The position numbers were made by a program, and so were the translations under genes. From contig CAZYSS010000005.1 in the NCBI GenBank assembly GCA_964649845.1, forward strand, positions 1 to 45,744: DNA of 45,744 nucleotides. Direction: 5' to 3'. Positions 14,161-22,095 of this stretch are shown here, one piece after another. The stretch comes from RGIG3102 sp964649845. Lineage in GTDB: Bacteria; Bacillota; Clostridia; Oscillospirales; Ruminococcaceae. The notes beneath the pieces are model-generated. The model ran no database searches, was not told where the DNA came from, and saw only the letters and a program-made list of their open reading frames with translations. The stretch's first letter is position 1. The number at the start of each line of letters is the position of its first letter.

Positions 14161-15054
14161 ATGAAAAAATCCACAGCAATTGTATTGCTTGTTATAGTTA
14201 CAGTTATATGGGGCGGCGGCTTTATCGGCATCAAAATGGCACTGGATAACGGTATGTCCGCAGGTATGCTGAATATGGTACGTGGCCTTATCTTTTCCTT
14301 GGTGGTGTTTATAGCTTTTCCAAAAAAAGTTTTGTCTATGCCAAAGGCAGAATTCACAAATGGTCTGTTGGTAGGTACTTTCAATGCTTTGGGTTTTATT
14401 ACACAGGCCATTGGCGCACTGTACACCACACCATCCAATTCATCATTCCTTACCACCACAAATGTGGTAATGGTGCCGTTTATGGCTTGGGCAATATTCA
14501 AAATCAGACCAAAGCTGCGCAATTTGTTGGCTGTTGTGGTTTGTATGGCTGGTATGGGTGTACTTACAGGTGCATTTGAAACAGAGTTTGTGCTGAATAT
14601 AGGCGACCTGTACACAGTTATCGGTGCACTGTTCTTTGGCCTTTCCATTGTTTTCCTGGCAAAACAGCCGGAGGGCGGCCATTTCTCTACAGGTGCATTT
14701 ATGATGGGTATCACACTTTTTGCCGCAGGTCTGGTTTATATGCTGGTGTTTGAAGAAATCAGCTTTTCAGCAGTTGCCTGGACAAAGGTTGTTCTGCCGG
14801 TGCTGTATCTGTCTATAGGGTCAAACTTTATTGCACAGAGCCTGCAGATTGTGGCACAGCGCCACCTGTCTGCATCCACAGCCTGCCTTATTCTTATGCT
14901 GGAGGGCGTGTTTGGCAGTATATTCAGCGTTATGTTCGGATATGAACCATTTACTGTCAACCTTTTGCTGGGCGGCGGACTGATAGTATGCAGCCTGATT
15001 TTAAGCGAAATACAGTTTGTAAAGAAAAAAGACAAGGGCATAGCGCCAAGATAA
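14161..15054 (+). CDS. EamA/DMT-superfamily transporter
   Basis: 297 residues with about ten hydrophobic helices in two EamA repeats. The N-terminus (VTVIWGGGFIGIKMAL) and the mid-region (ALGFITQAIGALYTTPSNSSFLTTTNVV) follow the drug/metabolite transporter pattern, and the second repeat contains HLSASTACLILMLEGVFGSI. These carriers usually export amino acids or other metabolites; the substrate cannot be read from sequence. AGGAGG lies five bases before the ATG. It is a single-gene unit between two strong terminators. Confidence 0.9.
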   Translation: MKKSTAIVLLVIVTVIWGGGFIGIKMALDNGMSAGMLNMVRGLIFSLVVFIAFPKKVLSMPKAEFTNGLLVGTFNALGFITQAIGALYTTPSNSSFLTTTNVVMVPFMAWAIFKIRPKLRNLLAVVVCMAGMGVLTGAFETEFVLNIGDLYTVIGALFFGLSIVFLAKQPEGGHFSTGAFMMGITLFAAGLVYMLVFEEISFSAVAWTKVVLPVLYLSIGSNFIAQSLQIVAQRHLSASTACLILMLEGVFGSIFSVMFGYEPFTVNLLLGGGLIVCSLILSEIQFVKKKDKGIAPR

Positions 15055-15060
15055 GGAAAA

Positions 15061-15087
15061 ACACCGGGAAACCGGTGTTTTTTTGTT
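15061..15087 (+). terminator. Terminator of the EamA gene
   Basis: ACACCGG pairs with CCGGTGT around GAAA, followed by a run of seven T. Confidence 0.92.
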
Positions 15088-15149
15088 TGTAGAACATTAT
15101 ATTGTTAAACTTGTCTAATGTTTTTCTGTATTTTTTGTAATATTTATTA

Positions 15150-15178
15150 TTGACAAAATATACTTAATAGTATATTAT
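15150..15178 (+). promoter_or_regulatory. Promoter of the superoxide reductase gene with inverted repeat
   Basis: TTGACA (15150-15155) and TATTAT (15173-15178) are 17 bp apart, close to the vegetative consensus. AATATACT (15157-15164) and AGTATATT (15169-15176) form a perfect inverted repeat inside the promoter, a likely operator. It does not look like a PerR or Fur box. Confidence 0.75.
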
Positions 15179-15237
15179 ATCATTAAAGAAAGAAATTCTT
15201 AAAACCGATATATAAAATAACTTAAAGGAGACCAATT

Positions 15238-15621
15238 ATGAAAGAACTGAAATTCCTCTACTGCGAAAAATGCAAAAAAGTTGAACTTGCTATTATAGAC
15301 ACAAAAGCCCCTACAATCTGCTGTGGTCAGCCAATGAAAGTGCTGGCAGCCAATACAACAGATGCAGCAGGCGAAAAACACGTACCGGTTGCTGAAATCA
15401 TCGGCAACGAAGTAAAAGTGACAGTTGGCAGCGTTATTCACCCAATGCTGGAAGAACATCACATCTCATTTATAGCTGTAGTTTATGAAGACGGCAGCTT
15501 TGCCATCAAAGAACTGGAACACACAGGCGAACCTGTGGCTGTATTCCCAATTGGCAGCGCAAAACCAGTAGCAGCATACGAATTCTGCAACCTTCACGGT
15601 CTGTGGAAAGCAGAAATATAA
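15238..15621 (+). CDS. Desulfoferrodoxin, two-iron superoxide reductase
   Basis: 127 residues. The N-terminal desulforedoxin-like domain has the four iron ligands C9, C12, C28 and C29 (CEKC and ICCGQPM). The C-terminal domain holds the catalytic centre: EKHVPV (E46, H48), HPM (H68), EEHHI (H74, H75) and CNLHGLW (C117, H120). The enzyme reduces superoxide to hydrogen peroxide without making oxygen, an anaerobe defence. AAGGAG is optimally placed. The strong promoter and clean terminator mark it as a monocistronic stress gene. No rubredoxin gene is adjacent. Confidence 0.95.
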   Translation: MKELKFLYCEKCKKVELAIIDTKAPTICCGQPMKVLAANTTDAAGEKHVPVAEIIGNEVKVTVGSVIHPMLEEHHISFIAVVYEDGSFAIKELEHTGEPVAVFPIGSAKPVAAYEFCNLHGLWKAEI

Positions 15622-15633
15622 TCTTCCACAAAG

Positions 15634-15660
15634 CCCCCTGCTTATGCAGGGGTTTTGTTT
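15634..15660 (+). terminator. Terminator of the superoxide reductase gene
   Basis: CCCCTGC (15635-15641) pairs with GCAGGGG (15646-15652) around TTAT, followed by TTTTGTTTTTT. Confidence 0.92.
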
Positions 15661-15735
15661 TTTCAGATTGTCCTTTTATGCAATTGATGATATACTGTAT
15701 ATAATTATTACTTGTATATGATAAAGGAGAAAACT

Positions 15736-16776
15736 ATGATTCGTTTTGAATGTGACTACGCAGAGGGTGCATTGCCTGAAATACTTGACCTTCTGGTAAA
15801 AACCAACTATGAACAGACACCGGGTTACAGTGTGGACGTGTACTGTGACAGGGCCAGACAGCTGATTAAAGAAGAATGTGCAGCACCAGATGCAGATGTG
15901 CATTTCCTTGTAGGTGGCACACAAGCCAACAAAACTGTTATTCAGTCAATTCTGCGCGCCCATCAGGGTGCACTGGCTGCATCCACAGGTCATATCAATG
16001 TGCACGAAAGCGGCACTATCGAAGCAGGCGGTCACAAGGTGCTGGCGCTGCCAAGTGATGATGGCAAAATCACTGCACAGCAGGTAAAAGATGCTCTTCA
16101 CGGCCATTACACAGACCCTACAATGGAACACACAGTACAGCCTGGCATCGTGTATATTTCCAACCCTACAGAAAACGGCACAATGTACAATAAAGCAGAA
16201 CTGGAAGCTATCCGCGCAGTATGTGATGAATACGATATTCCTCTGTTCCTTGACGGTGCCCGTATGGGTTACGGTCTGGCTGCCCCTGGCAACGATATGA
16301 CTTTGGCTGACTATGCCCGTATCTGCAATGTTTTCTATATTGGTGCTACAAAGGTTGGCGCACTGTTCGGCGAAGCTGTTGTTATCAATGATGACAAACT
16401 GAAAAAGGATTTCCGCTACCATATTAAACAGAACGGCGGTCTGCTGGCAAAGGGCAGGCTGCTGGGCATCCAGTTCGTTGGTCTGTTTGACGAAAGAAAG
16501 CTTTACCACAAAGTTTCAAAACACGCTATTGATATGGCTATGAAAATCAAGGCAGGTTTTGAACAGGCGGGCTGTAAATTCAGATATGATTCACCTACAA
16601 ACCAGCAGTTCCCGATTCTTCCAAACGATGTAATGGAAAAACTGGGCGAAAAATATGCTTTCAGCTTCTGGGAAAAGGTAGATGATAACCACACCTGTGT
16701 ACGCTTCTGCACCAGCTGGGCAACTCAGGAAGAAAACGTAAATGAACTGATTGAAGATATAAAAGCAGTGTTTTAA
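15736..16776 (+). CDS. Low-specificity threonine aldolase family PLP enzyme
   Basis: 346 residues. A fold type I PLP-dependent enzyme of the beta-eliminating lyase/threonine aldolase group: FLVGGTQANKTVI, GHINVHESG, FLDGARMGYGLAAPG, and YIGATKVGALFGEAVV with the PLP-binding lysine in GATK. It probably splits threonine or allo-threonine to glycine and acetaldehyde, although related lyases exist. The start chosen (MIRFECDY) has AAGGAG directly upstream; the longer frame has no support. Single gene with its own terminator. Confidence 0.9.
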   Translation: MIRFECDYAEGALPEILDLLVKTNYEQTPGYSVDVYCDRARQLIKEECAAPDADVHFLVGGTQANKTVIQSILRAHQGALAASTGHINVHESGTIEAGGHKVLALPSDDGKITAQQVKDALHGHYTDPTMEHTVQPGIVYISNPTENGTMYNKAELEAIRAVCDEYDIPLFLDGARMGYGLAAPGNDMTLADYARICNVFYIGATKVGALFGEAVVINDDKLKKDFRYHIKQNGGLLAKGRLLGIQFVGLFDERKLYHKVSKHAIDMAMKIKAGFEQAGCKFRYDSPTNQQFPILPNDVMEKLGEKYAFSFWEKVDDNHTCVRFCTSWATQEENVNELIEDIKAVF

Positions 16777-16782
16777 ACTGAA

Positions 16783-16820
16783 AAACAGGAGACAGATATA
16801 CTCTGTCTCCTGTTTATTTG
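16783..16820 (+). terminator. Terminator of the threonine aldolase gene
   Basis: AAACAGGAGACAG (16783-16795) pairs with CTGTCTCCTGTTT (16803-16815), a 13-bp stem, followed by ATTTG. Confidence 0.9.
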
Positions 16821-16849
16821 TAATTTTAATTTGTATTTATGGATAATAG

Positions 16850-16878
16850 TTGTAAAAAAACAGTGTTTATGATAAAAT
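16850..16878 (+). promoter_or_regulatory. Predicted fbp promoter
   Basis: TTGTAA (16850-16855) and TAAAAT (16873-16878) are 17 bp apart, about 36 bp upstream of the ATG. Confidence 0.55.
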
Positions 16879-16914
16879 TATATATTATGAAATACTATGT
16901 GACGGAGGTTGCAT

Positions 16915-18882
16915 ATGGAACAGAAACGAATTGAAGACAATATGAAATATCTCACTCTCCTTGCAAAGGAATATCCTTCTGCACGGCGCGCTTCCAGTGA
17001 GATAATCAGCCTGGAAGCACAGCTGAAACTGCCAAAAGGCACAGAAATGTATATGTCTGACCTCCACGGTGAAGACCAGGCTTTCAGCCATATGCTGAAC
17101 AACGCTTCCGGTGTTATCAGGGAAAAAATAGACGTTGCACTGGCAGGCATCACCACAGAAGAACAGCGTGCCATATATGCCAGCCTTATTTACTATCCAC
17201 AGGAAAAGCTGGCTGAAATCAAACAGAACGAAAGAAATATGGACGGCTGGTACCGTGTGACACTTTACCGCCTGATAGACGTATGCCGCCACGTGGCCAG
17301 TAAAAATACCCGCCGGTGGGTGCGCCAGGCCATTCCTGAAGGCTATAAATTTATTATTGACGAACTTCTCCACGCCCACTTTGAAGACCACAACAAAGAG
17401 GCGTACTACAATCAGTTTATCAATGCGATTATTGAAACAGGCACAGCTGATAATTTTATAGAAGCCATCAGCGTGGTTATCAAACGCCTTGCTGTGCACA
17501 AACTGCATATTGTTGGGGATATTTTTGACCGCGGCGCCCGTCCTGACCTTATCCTTGACAAGCTGATGAATCATCACGCTGTTGATATTCAGTGGGGCAA
17601 TCACGATGTGCTGTGGATGTGCGGCGCTACAGGTTCGCCTCTGGGTGTGGCCAGTGTTGTGCGCATATGTGCGGCATACAACAATCTGGAAGCCCTGGAA
17701 GACGGCTATGGCATCAACCTGCGTCCGCTGGCCCGTTTTGCACAGACTACATATGGCGACTGCTCTGTTTTCAAACCTCGCAAAGCCATAGGTTATAATA
17801 CAGACGATGAAATTATGGTGGCAAAAATCCACAAGGCAATTTCCGTTATTATGTACAAACTGGAATGTCAGGTTATTGCCCGCAATCCTAACTTTGAAAT
17901 GAATGACCGCCGGATGATGCAGAAGGTGGATTTCAAAAAGGGTACTATCTGTATTGACGGCAAGGACTATGAGCTGAAAGACAAGGATTTCCCTACAGTT
18001 GACCCGGATAATCCTGCCAAACTGTCACAGGGAGAAATAGATGTTATCCAGAAGCTTGTTCAAGGCTTTTTACAGAGTGAAAGACTACAGAAACACACAC
18101 GCTTTCTTTACTCCCATGGCTCTGCATATAAAGTGGAAAACGGCATTCTGATGTATCATGGCGTTATTCCGCTGAATGAAGATGGCTCCTTCCGCACAGT
18201 AAGCTTTGGCGGCCGCGGCTACAAAGGCAAAGCCCTTATGGATTATGTGGACTATATGTGCCGTATAGCATACTTCGGGGATGACGGCAGCCTGCTGAAA
18301 CGTATGGGGCAGGATGTTCTGTGGTATCTGTGGTGTGGCAGAAACAGCCCTATGTTCGGTCGCAGCAAGATGACCACCTTTGAAAATGTGCTTCTCAATG
18401 AAAAAGAGCTTAAGGTGGAGGGCAAGGATCCATACTATCTTTATCAGGAAGACAGCGTTGTGGCAGATAAGATTCTGGCAGAATTCGGTCTGGAAGGGCC
18501 TAAATGCCGTATTATCAATGGTCACGTGCCTGTAAAGGTTATCAGTGGTGAAGACCCTATCAAAGCAGGTGGCAAAATTATCGTTATAGACGGCGGTTTC
18601 TCCCGTGCATACCACAGCAAGACAGGTATTGCAGGCTATACTATGGTTTATTCTTCCCGCGGCGTTTCCCTGCGTGCTCACCAGCCGTTTACCAGCCTGC
18701 AGGATGTGGTATACAGAAACACAGACATTGAAAGCAAGGTGAATGTTTTTGAAACCATGGCCAACCGTATGCTGGTGGAAGACACGGATGAGGGTAAACG
18801 GATAAGAGAGCAGATAGAAGATCTGAAGCTGCTTATCCAGGCATATAACAAAGGTTTTATCAAACAGGGCACAACAGAATAG
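16915..18882 (+). CDS. fbp: Fructose-1,6-bisphosphatase, class III
   Basis: 655 residues, the expected length for the Firmicute-specific class III enzyme, which is unrelated to classes I and II. It dephosphorylates fructose-1,6-bisphosphate in gluconeogenesis. The metallophosphatase motifs are SDLHGED (near 48), HIVGDIFDRGARPD (near 200) and WGNHDVLWM (near 226). Family blocks such as MDGWYRVTLYRL, WYLWCGRNSPMFG and GHVPVK are intact. CGGAGG is six bases before the ATG; a TTG two codons upstream is less likely. It precedes a ribokinase-type gene that has its own promoter. Confidence 0.96.
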   Translation: MEQKRIEDNMKYLTLLAKEYPSARRASSEIISLEAQLKLPKGTEMYMSDLHGEDQAFSHMLNNASGVIREKIDVALAGITTEEQRAIYASLIYYPQEKLAEIKQNERNMDGWYRVTLYRLIDVCRHVASKNTRRWVRQAIPEGYKFIIDELLHAHFEDHNKEAYYNQFINAIIETGTADNFIEAISVVIKRLAVHKLHIVGDIFDRGARPDLILDKLMNHHAVDIQWGNHDVLWMCGATGSPLGVASVVRICAAYNNLEALEDGYGINLRPLARFAQTTYGDCSVFKPRKAIGYNTDDEIMVAKIHKAISVIMYKLECQVIARNPNFEMNDRRMMQKVDFKKGTICIDGKDYELKDKDFPTVDPDNPAKLSQGEIDVIQKLVQGFLQSERLQKHTRFLYSHGSAYKVENGILMYHGVIPLNEDGSFRTVSFGGRGYKGKALMDYVDYMCRIAYFGDDGSLLKRMGQDVLWYLWCGRNSPMFGRSKMTTFENVLLNEKELKVEGKDPYYLYQEDSVVADKILAEFGLEGPKCRIINGHVPVKVISGEDPIKAGGKIIVIDGGFSRAYHSKTGIAGYTMVYSSRGVSLRAHQPFTSLQDVVYRNTDIESKVNVFETMANRMLVEDTDEGKRIREQIEDLKLLIQAYNKGFIKQGTTE

Positions 18883-18892
18883 GTTAAATCCG

Positions 18893-18921
18893 TTGACAGT
18901 TTTGAATAATAAAGTTACAAT
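18893..18921 (+). promoter_or_regulatory. Promoter of the ribokinase-type gene
   Basis: TTGACA (18893-18898) and TACAAT (18916-18921) with a 17-bp spacer, close to consensus. The leader that follows can fold AGAGCCG against CGGTTCT (about 18942-18970). Confidence 0.75.
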
Positions 18922-18987
18922 AAAATACAGTAAATAAAATTCAGAGCCGCGGTGTGTAAAGCATCGGTTCTGGTCAGGAGTATATAT

Positions 18988-19884
18988 ATGAAAATATTAG
19001 TTTTTGGTTCTCTCAATATTGACCGCAGATATATGGTTGACCACTTTGTGCAGCCAGGTGAAACTCTGAGCTCTGACTCTGTTGGCACATTCTCCGGCGG
19101 TAAAGGCCTCAACCAGGCTATCGCCTGTAAAAAAGCAGGCAGCGATGTTTATATGGCCGGCAAAATCGGTACAGACGGCGCATTCCTGCTGGCTGAACTG
19201 AAAGATGCAGATGTTGTTACAAAACACGTTTTCATCGACGACGATGAAGTTTCAGGCCATGCAATCATTCAGGTAGACAAAAACGGTCAGAACTGTATCA
19301 TTCTTTACGGCGGCACAAACAGAACTATCACTCATGCAGAAGTTGATGAAGTTCTGGCAGATTTCAATGCAGGTGATATTATCCTGCTGCAGAACGAAAT
19401 CAATGCCCTGGATTACATCATTGACCAGGCACACGCAAAAGGTATGGTGGTTGCACTGAACCCATCCCCAATGGATGACAAATTGCTGTCCTGCGACCTG
19501 TCCAAGATTTCCTATTTCATTATGAATGAAATCGAAGCTGCTGCAATCTGTGGCCAGAAAGACCCTGATGTTGCAATTGCAACTCTCCACGAAAAATATC
19601 CTGAATCAAAGATTGTTATCACTCTCGGCGGTGACGGCTCCAAATTCTTTGACGGTGAAATCACACACGAACACGGCATCTATAGCGTAAAAGCTGTTGA
19701 TACAACTGCTGCAGGCGATACATTCACAGGTTACTTCCTCAACGGCCTTATGGAAGGTATGGAACCTCTGGAAATTATGTCTATGGCCGCAAAAGCAAGC
19801 GCTATCGCAGTTTCTCGCCCAGGTGCTGCAGATTCTATCCCTACAAAGGACGAAGTTCTTGCAACAGAACTGGAACTGAAATAA
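18988..19884 (+). CDS. Ribokinase-type PfkB-family sugar kinase
   Basis: 298 residues. PfkB signatures: GSLNID at the N-terminus, FSGGKGLNQAIA (first signature), NEIEA, and the catalytic anion-hole motif DTTAAGDTF with the base Asp in AAGD. Within the family it is closest in pattern to ribokinase (GGKGxNQA). It phosphorylates a sugar at a terminal hydroxyl, probably ribose. No ribose transporter or LacI regulator is adjacent. CAGGAG precedes the ATG; the longer frame upstream has no ribosome binding site and begins inside the leader. Confidence 0.88.
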   Translation: MKILVFGSLNIDRRYMVDHFVQPGETLSSDSVGTFSGGKGLNQAIACKKAGSDVYMAGKIGTDGAFLLAELKDADVVTKHVFIDDDEVSGHAIIQVDKNGQNCIILYGGTNRTITHAEVDEVLADFNAGDIILLQNEINALDYIIDQAHAKGMVVALNPSPMDDKLLSCDLSKISYFIMNEIEAAAICGQKDPDVAIATLHEKYPESKIVITLGGDGSKFFDGEITHEHGIYSVKAVDTTAAGDTFTGYFLNGLMEGMEPLEIMSMAAKASAIAVSRPGAADSIPTKDEVLATELELK

Positions 19885-19897
19885 TAATTGCAATCAG

Positions 19898-19930
19898 ACA
19901 CCCGGAAGCTTTCCGGGTGTTTTGTTTTAT
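19898..19930 (+). terminator. Terminator of the ribokinase-type gene
   Basis: ACACCCGGAA (19898-19907) pairs with TTCCGGGTGT (19911-19920), followed by TTTGTTTTAT. Confidence 0.92.
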
Positions 19931-20200
19931 AAACACAGCGTGCAAGCGGGGGCGGGAGCCCTCCGCTACAAGTGTCTATAAATAATCGCAATGCGCTATA
20001 TGATTTAAAGTAACCTGTGTAGGGAGCGGTCTTGGTCGTTCCTCTTTCGGGCGTCCTCGACCGCCCGAAAATGGAACAGGGGCGCATATATTTATCGCGT
20101 AGGGGCGGGGATCCATCCCTGCTTGTGGAATACCCATAAAGCCATACATTTCCCCTGCACAGATTGGTTTCCGGCAGCATACACAAACACTATATTCCCC
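19931..20200. repeat. Non-coding intergenic repeat cluster
   Basis: No gene is supported. The stretch contains repeat fragments of the same kind as at 4250-4784: GTAGGGGCGGGG near 20100, GTAGGGAGCGGTC near 20020, and the inverted pair CGGGCG/CGCCCG with flanks near 20047-20070. It separates two convergent terminators. Confidence 0.5.
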
Positions 20201-20201
20201 A

Positions 20202-20229
20202 CAAAAAAAGCAGCCCGGTGGCTGCTTTT
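20202..20229 (-). terminator. Terminator of the two-component operon
   Basis: AGCAGCC (20209-20215) pairs with GGCTGCT (20220-20226); on the minus strand a run of seven T follows. Confidence 0.9.
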
Positions 20230-20234
20230 GTCGG

Positions 20235-21245
20235 TTATACAGTTGTATGATAAAACTTCACTATAAATCTTGCACCGCCCTGCGGGGCGTTTTCTGCCTT
20301 TATGGTGCCGTTCTGGCTGGTGATAATTGTTCTTGCCAGTGCCAGACCTATACCTACACTGCCCGGGGAAGAATTTTTACCTTTATAAAATCTTTCAAAC
20401 AGGTGGGGAATATCCTCGGGATAAAAGCCGTTGCCGGTATCTGTAAAGGTTATCTGTGTATAAACAGCAGTCTGCCGGACATCGATTGTAATACTGCCGC
20501 CCTGTGGGGTGTGTTCGCTGCAGTTTTTGAACAGGTTGCCGATTGCTTCTGCTGTCCACTGCATATCGCCCGTAAAATATTCATCGCCCTCCCGGTTTAC
20601 AATCACACGCTGGTCTTTTAAATCCATTGCTATTTCAAGAGGCCCTGCGGCCTTTTTCAGCAGGTCGCGCACAAGTATCCTGTCTTTGCGCAGTACTACT
20701 GTACCTGCATCAATTTTGCTCATTTTCAGCAGGGCATTTACCAGCCAGTCAATTCTGCCGGACAGCTTCTGCAGGTCGTTTGCCAGCTGCCAGCGTTTTT
20801 CTTCCGTCAGGTTTTCATCCTTGAGAAAACCTATTATAAAGTTTATGCTGGTCAGCGGTGTGCGCAGCTGATGGGAAATATCTGCTATGGAATCGGTCAG
20901 ATGTATTTTTTCCTTCTGCAGTTCCTCTGTCTGGCTGTGCAGCTTCAGCACCACTTTGTCCAGCTGATTTTTCAGAATTGCCAGTTCGCCCTCGCTGAAT
21001 TCTTCAAACCTGATGCTCATATCACCGTGGAGAATCCTGTCCAGCTGCAGCGCCAGATTTTCCAGATTGCTGTATTTGCGGCGTGCATACGCCACGGTGG
21101 TTCCCCGGCATATGCTGTACATTATCGCCACAGGCAGCAGGGCAGAGGTGTTTCGGGTTTTAAAGCACCATACAGATACCACGGCAAAGGCAACAGTAAA
21201 TATTACAATGCTGTTTTTCAGCTCTTTGTTGCGGAATATTTTCAC
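20235..21245 (-). CDS. Sensor histidine kinase, intramembrane-sensing type
   Basis: 336 residues. Two closely spaced N-terminal membrane helices (about 12-28 and 34-50) leave almost no extracellular loop. A HAMP-like linker follows, then HisKA with the phospho-acceptor His in DISHQLRTPLTSI (near 125), and HATPase with N box (NLFKNCSEH), G1 (DTGNGF), F box (FERFYKG) and G2 (GSVGIGLALA). The tiny sensor loop suggests sensing within or at the membrane, often cell-envelope stress. Translation starts at GTG with GGAG six bases upstream, one base after the response regulator stop codon, so the two are coupled. Confidence 0.92.
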   Translation of the reverse strand: MKIFRNKELKNSIVIFTVAFAVVSVWCFKTRNTSALLPVAIMYSICRGTTVAYARRKYSNLENLALQLDRILHGDMSIRFEEFSEGELAILKNQLDKVVLKLHSQTEELQKEKIHLTDSIADISHQLRTPLTSINFIIGFLKDENLTEEKRWQLANDLQKLSGRIDWLVNALLKMSKIDAGTVVLRKDRILVRDLLKKAAGPLEIAMDLKDQRVIVNREGDEYFTGDMQWTAEAIGNLFKNCSEHTPQGGSITIDVRQTAVYTQITFTDTGNGFYPEDIPHLFERFYKGKNSSPGSVGIGLALARTIITSQNGTIKAENAPQGGARFIVKFYHTTV

Positions 21246-21246
21246 G

Positions 21247-21939
21247 TTATTCTCCCACTCTGTAACCCATACCTCTCACGGTTTTTATTATCTGCGGTGC
21301 AGCAGGGTTGTCCTCTATCTTTTCTCGTATACGTTTTATGTAAACTGTCAGCGTGTTGTCGTTGACATAGTCGCCGCCTATGTCCCATATTTCTTCCAGC
21401 AGCTTGGCACGTGTCATAACCCTGCCTTTGTTGGAAAGAAACACCAGCAGCATCCTGTATTCCAGGGCAGAAAGGAATAATTCTCTGCCGTCCTTGGTCA
21501 CCAGACCTTTTACTGTGTCCACGCGGATGTCTCCGTGTTCCAGCACAGCCTGTGTCTTGCCTGCACGGCGCAGCACGCTTTTTATCCTGCTCAGCAGTTC
21601 TCGCGGACGGAAAGGCTTGGAAATGTAGTCGTCAGCGCCCATATCCAGCCCGGTTACAACGCTGTATTCATCACCTGATGCGGATACAAATATTACAGGT
21701 ATATCATACTCTCTCTTTATATTCAGGCACAGGGAATAGCCATTGCCCTCTGTCAGGGAAATATCCAGCAGAGCCAGGTCAAAATCATGCTCTTTCAGCA
21801 GGTCAGCGGCACCTGACTGCGTGGCAGTTGCCTTTATTTCAAAGCCTTCGTCATTGAGAAACTGTGTCAGGTTTTCCACAATGGACAAATCGTCTTCTAC
21901 CAGTAATATTTTCACAGGCAATATCCTTCTTTCGTACAT
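21247..21939 (-). CDS. OmpR/PhoB-family response regulator
   Basis: 230 residues. Receiver domain with ILLVEDD, phospho-acceptor Asp in ALLDISL, SASG and the SKPF lysine; winged-helix output domain (about 135-228) ending in VRGMGYRVGE. It is the first gene of the operon with the histidine kinase. Two starts are possible: the ATG at 21939 (AAGGA seven bases upstream) or a GTG at 21915 that gives the usual VKILLVEDD N-terminus, also with AAGGA upstream. The target genes are not adjacent; no Bce-type ABC transporter lies next to the pair. Confidence 0.93.
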   Translation of the reverse strand: MYERRILPVKILLVEDDLSIVENLTQFLNDEGFEIKATATQSGAADLLKEHDFDLALLDISLTEGNGYSLCLNIKREYDIPVIFVSASGDEYSVVTGLDMGADDYISKPFRPRELLSRIKSVLRRAGKTQAVLEHGDIRVDTVKGLVTKDGRELFLSALEYRMLLVFLSNKGRVMTRAKLLEEIWDIGGDYVNDNTLTVYIKRIREKIEDNPAAPQIIKTVRGMGYRVGE

Positions 21940-22046
21940 TTTTCATTTCCTTTCTATTGTATCATAAATATAAGCAGTTTTTTCTTTCAAAATTGTCACA
22001 TTTCTATTATTTAACCGGTTTTTTGTCACAACAGGGGACAGAATAA

Positions 22047-22074
22047 TTGATTTTCTGACTGTTTGTGGTAATAT
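22047..22074 (+). promoter_or_regulatory. Predicted promoter of the M20 peptidase gene
   Basis: TTGATT (22047-22052) and TAATAT (22069-22074) are 16 bp apart, just upstream of the ribosome binding site. Confidence 0.5.
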
Positions 22075-22095
22075 ATTTCAAAAGAGGTGAATAAT

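Noticed and set aside
16885..17832. Long open frame opposite the FBPase gene
   Set aside because: Shadow of fbp; composition is unlike a real protein and no start signal is present.
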